From Adineta vaga (taxonomy: Eukaryota; Rotifera): 64,000 nucleotides of DNA. Position numbers and translations under genes: made by a program. The stretch spans positions 5,828,001 to 5,892,000 of the forward strand of contig CP075494.1 of the NCBI GenBank assembly GCA_021613535.1. The letters are read 5' to 3'. Shown here piece by piece: positions 62,371 to 64,000 of this stretch (its first letter is position 1; each line of letters begins with the position of its first letter). The notes below the pieces were generated by a model, which worked only from the letters and a program-made list of their open reading frames with translations, made no database searches and was not told the origin of the DNA.

Positions 62371-63159
62371 TCAAAATCTTTTCATGCACACAGGCATCAA
62401 AGGACATGGTGGTCGTCCTGGAAAATGTGCGCATGGAGCTGGAAGTGGTCGACATGCTTCACCTGGAGGACACACTTTTCCTTCGCAAGGATCACGATTA
62501 CATTGACAAACACGACAACCACCATCAATAGCCAAACCATATGAACATTGTAAAGTGCAATTTGAAATATCTTCACATGGTTGAACACAATAACTTACAG
62601 GTGTATCTAAGAAATTGAAATTATTTGTTGGAGCTTGACAACATTTTTCTTCTCCAGGACATAATCGATCTGGACCTTGACATTGTCGTAGACCACTTCC
62701 CATCGTTGGCCAATACTCAGGACAATTTTTTGGTTTTGGAGTTGGATCAACATGAATAGATGGATCATAGATACAACCAGTGGTTTTACCACATCTGCCT
62801 GGAATAGCACATGGTTCATAATCTTTTACAATACATTTAGTTCCTAAAGGACATGTATCTGATAAACATGGATCTGGTGCACATTCACATGTTGTACATG
62901 GTGATGGATCGACTTTTAAACCGAATGGACATTGAATAGTACATGGTTGAGTAAATTCCGGACAAGAACTGAAACAATTCATACCATTAGTCAATGGACA
63001 ACATTTATAATCATCTGGACAAGGACTATCATCTCCTTCAGATGTACATGGAAGTCCACTAAAAGCATACTGAGCAGATGGACATCGACCATTTCGTGTT
63101 ATTCCAAAGGTGACTGTATTTATTGATAAAACAGTTAGAAGTAGTAAAAGTAATTTCAT
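62371..63159 (-). CDS. Secreted WAP/antistasin-type cysteine-rich protein
   Basis: 262 residues, single exon, signal peptide MKLLLLLLTVLSINTVTFG. The mature chain is an internal duplication. Each half has a WAP-like four-disulfide segment (CPDDYKCC in the first, CPGEEKCC in the second), then an antistasin-like segment with the C..GL..D...C..C.C pattern (QCPFGLKVDPSPCTTCEC and QCSYGLAIDGGCRVCQC), then a DPC....CP.G..C motif. WAP and antistasin domains inhibit serine proteases, so a secreted inhibitor, defence or matrix role is likely; the targets are unknown. Proline-rich C-terminus. No membrane segment. Confidence 0.88.
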   Translation of the reverse strand: MKLLLLLLTVLSINTVTFGITRNGRCPSAQYAFSGLPCTSEGDDSPCPDDYKCCPLTNGMNCFSSCPEFTQPCTIQCPFGLKVDPSPCTTCECAPDPCLSDTCPLGTKCIVKDYEPCAIPGRCGKTTGCIYDPSIHVDPTPKPKNCPEYWPTMGSGLRQCQGPDRLCPGEEKCCQAPTNNFNFLDTPVSYCVQPCEDISNCTLQCSYGLAIDGGCRVCQCNRDPCEGKVCPPGEACRPLPAPCAHFPGRPPCPLMPVCMKRF

Positions 63160-63912
63160 TCTTGCGTCTTACTTTAGCGATTAGAAAATATAGTATTAAA
63201 AGCTTTGAAAACAGATCGTTTAAATATTTCTAATGTAAATCTGCAAAGCAATGAGAAGAACGAAGAAAATATTTGCATTTTGTTTATCGGAATGAAGTAG
63301 TATGGTGGGGTGGGTGAGGTCGTATCAGATTTAACGACCGATAAAAATAATCTATTAAAGTCACATTAAAAATCATACAATATTATTCTTTCGACTTTTA
63401 ATCATTTCTATTGGTATTTGACTTATTTTTTATTGTGATATGCTGTTATATAAAGGCATCATTTCATTGATATTGACTTTTATTCTGAAATTTCTGAATT
63501 TTGAATAAATTGATTGAAAATTCGATATGATAAAATGAAGTCAACAAATCTAGCTCATTTTTTTCATTATTATGTTTGAATGTAATTATCTTTTATTAAC
63601 ATTATCATATTCCGACTAATATACGACGTTCTTTGCTAATCAAATGTAAATTTGAAAGTTCTACTGTCGTTGATAAGTTGAAAAAATTCAAGGTTTTATT
63701 GATAGCAATATTACGTTGTTAGATATTTGACACAATCGAAATACTTTTCTATATTGTTGATAAGTTTTTGCGTTTATCCTAGAATCATCATTTTAACTAA
63801 AAACGAAAATCCTTCAGGTGGTATTATTCTCATTCCATGTGATTTCTGTGTTGTAAGGGGTGTATGCGTGTGTTTGTTCTCATCACAGAGTTAGTTGAGA
63901 AAGTCAAGAGTG
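63160..63912. other. Intergenic spacer, divergent
   Basis: AT-rich except a short G-rich patch GTGGGGTGGGTGAGG near 63304-63318. Probably promoters of the WAP gene (minus) and of the gene starting at 63913 (plus). Confidence 0.4.
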
Positions 63913-64000
63913 ATGCACAATATAGGATTGAGTTATACTCTTTTACTGCTGGTTATTGCTTTCCCTATAGTTCATGGTAGCTTCGATAGAGGTGTAAATG
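63913..64000 (+). CDS. N-terminus of a secreted protein, cut by the window edge
   Basis: An ATG at 63913 begins MHNIGLSYTLLLLVIAFPIVHG, a classical signal peptide with a likely cleavage after HG, followed by SFDRGVN to the last base. The frame is open at the edge. The rest lies outside; family unknown. Confidence 0.6.
   Translation, partial: MHNIGLSYTLLLLVIAFPIVHGSFDRGVN

Noticed and set aside
62282-62506. Plus-strand frame with Gly/His-rich end
   Set aside because: Shadow of the cysteine-rich WAP/antistasin gene on the minus strand.

Overview
The window looks like animal nuclear DNA, most likely from a bdelloid rotifer such as Adineta or Rotaria. It is AT-rich and gene-dense. Most introns I could place are about 50-60 nt with GT..AG ends, and the genes are clear metazoan orthologues. 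Many start codons sit directly behind a pyrimidine-rich AG, as expected if mRNAs receive a trans-spliced leader, which bdelloids are known to use. Several single-exon genes of bacterial, fungal or plant character fit the bdelloid habit of acquiring foreign genes. The species call is inference; no rRNA or mitochondrial marker is present. I assembled exon models by hand from splice sites and reading phase.

Layout, left to right. 0-5 kb: two divergent paralogous P-loop GTPases, then an EF-hand neuronal-calcium-sensor-like protein. 5-15 kb, all plus strand: KCMF1-like ubiquitin ligase, the bifunctional peptide-amidating enzyme PAM (18 exons), the rRNA methyltransferase EMG1, and an unrecognised basic protein. 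15.5-19.5 kb, minus: a glutaredoxin-fold protein without active-site cysteines, and LRRC71. 19.8-22.7 kb: an intronless zinc-type macrodomain protein (plus) and a membrane-anchored FkbM-type methyltransferase (minus). After a 3.2 kb empty stretch: coronin (plus), COG6, CNEP1R1 and EDF1/MBF1 (minus), FTSJ3/SPB1 (plus).

37-52 kb, plus strand: an Rh-type ammonium transporter, a three-Ig-domain cell-surface protein, a short secreted precursor that looks like a neuropeptide prohormone, a tandem pair of crotonase-fold enzymes, and an intronless orphan class A GPCR. 52-64 kb: an SLC6 transporter (minus), a Tctex-type dynein light chain (plus), a CNNM metal transporter (minus), an intronless GDSL esterase (minus), a secreted WAP/antistasin protein (minus), and the first codons of a secreted protein cut by the right edge.

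The genes do not form one pathway. Some functional links exist: PAM amidates glycine-extended peptides of the kind the 45.5 kb precursor would yield, and GPCRs like that at 51 kb often sense such peptides. EMG1 and FTSJ3 both act in ribosome biogenesis. The best candidates for something undescribed are the neuropeptide precursor, the divergent GTPase pair, the GC-rich three-way-junction element at 21.1 kb, the pseudo-glutaredoxin, and the crotonase copy that lost its catalytic glutamate beside a gene-conversion-like tract.
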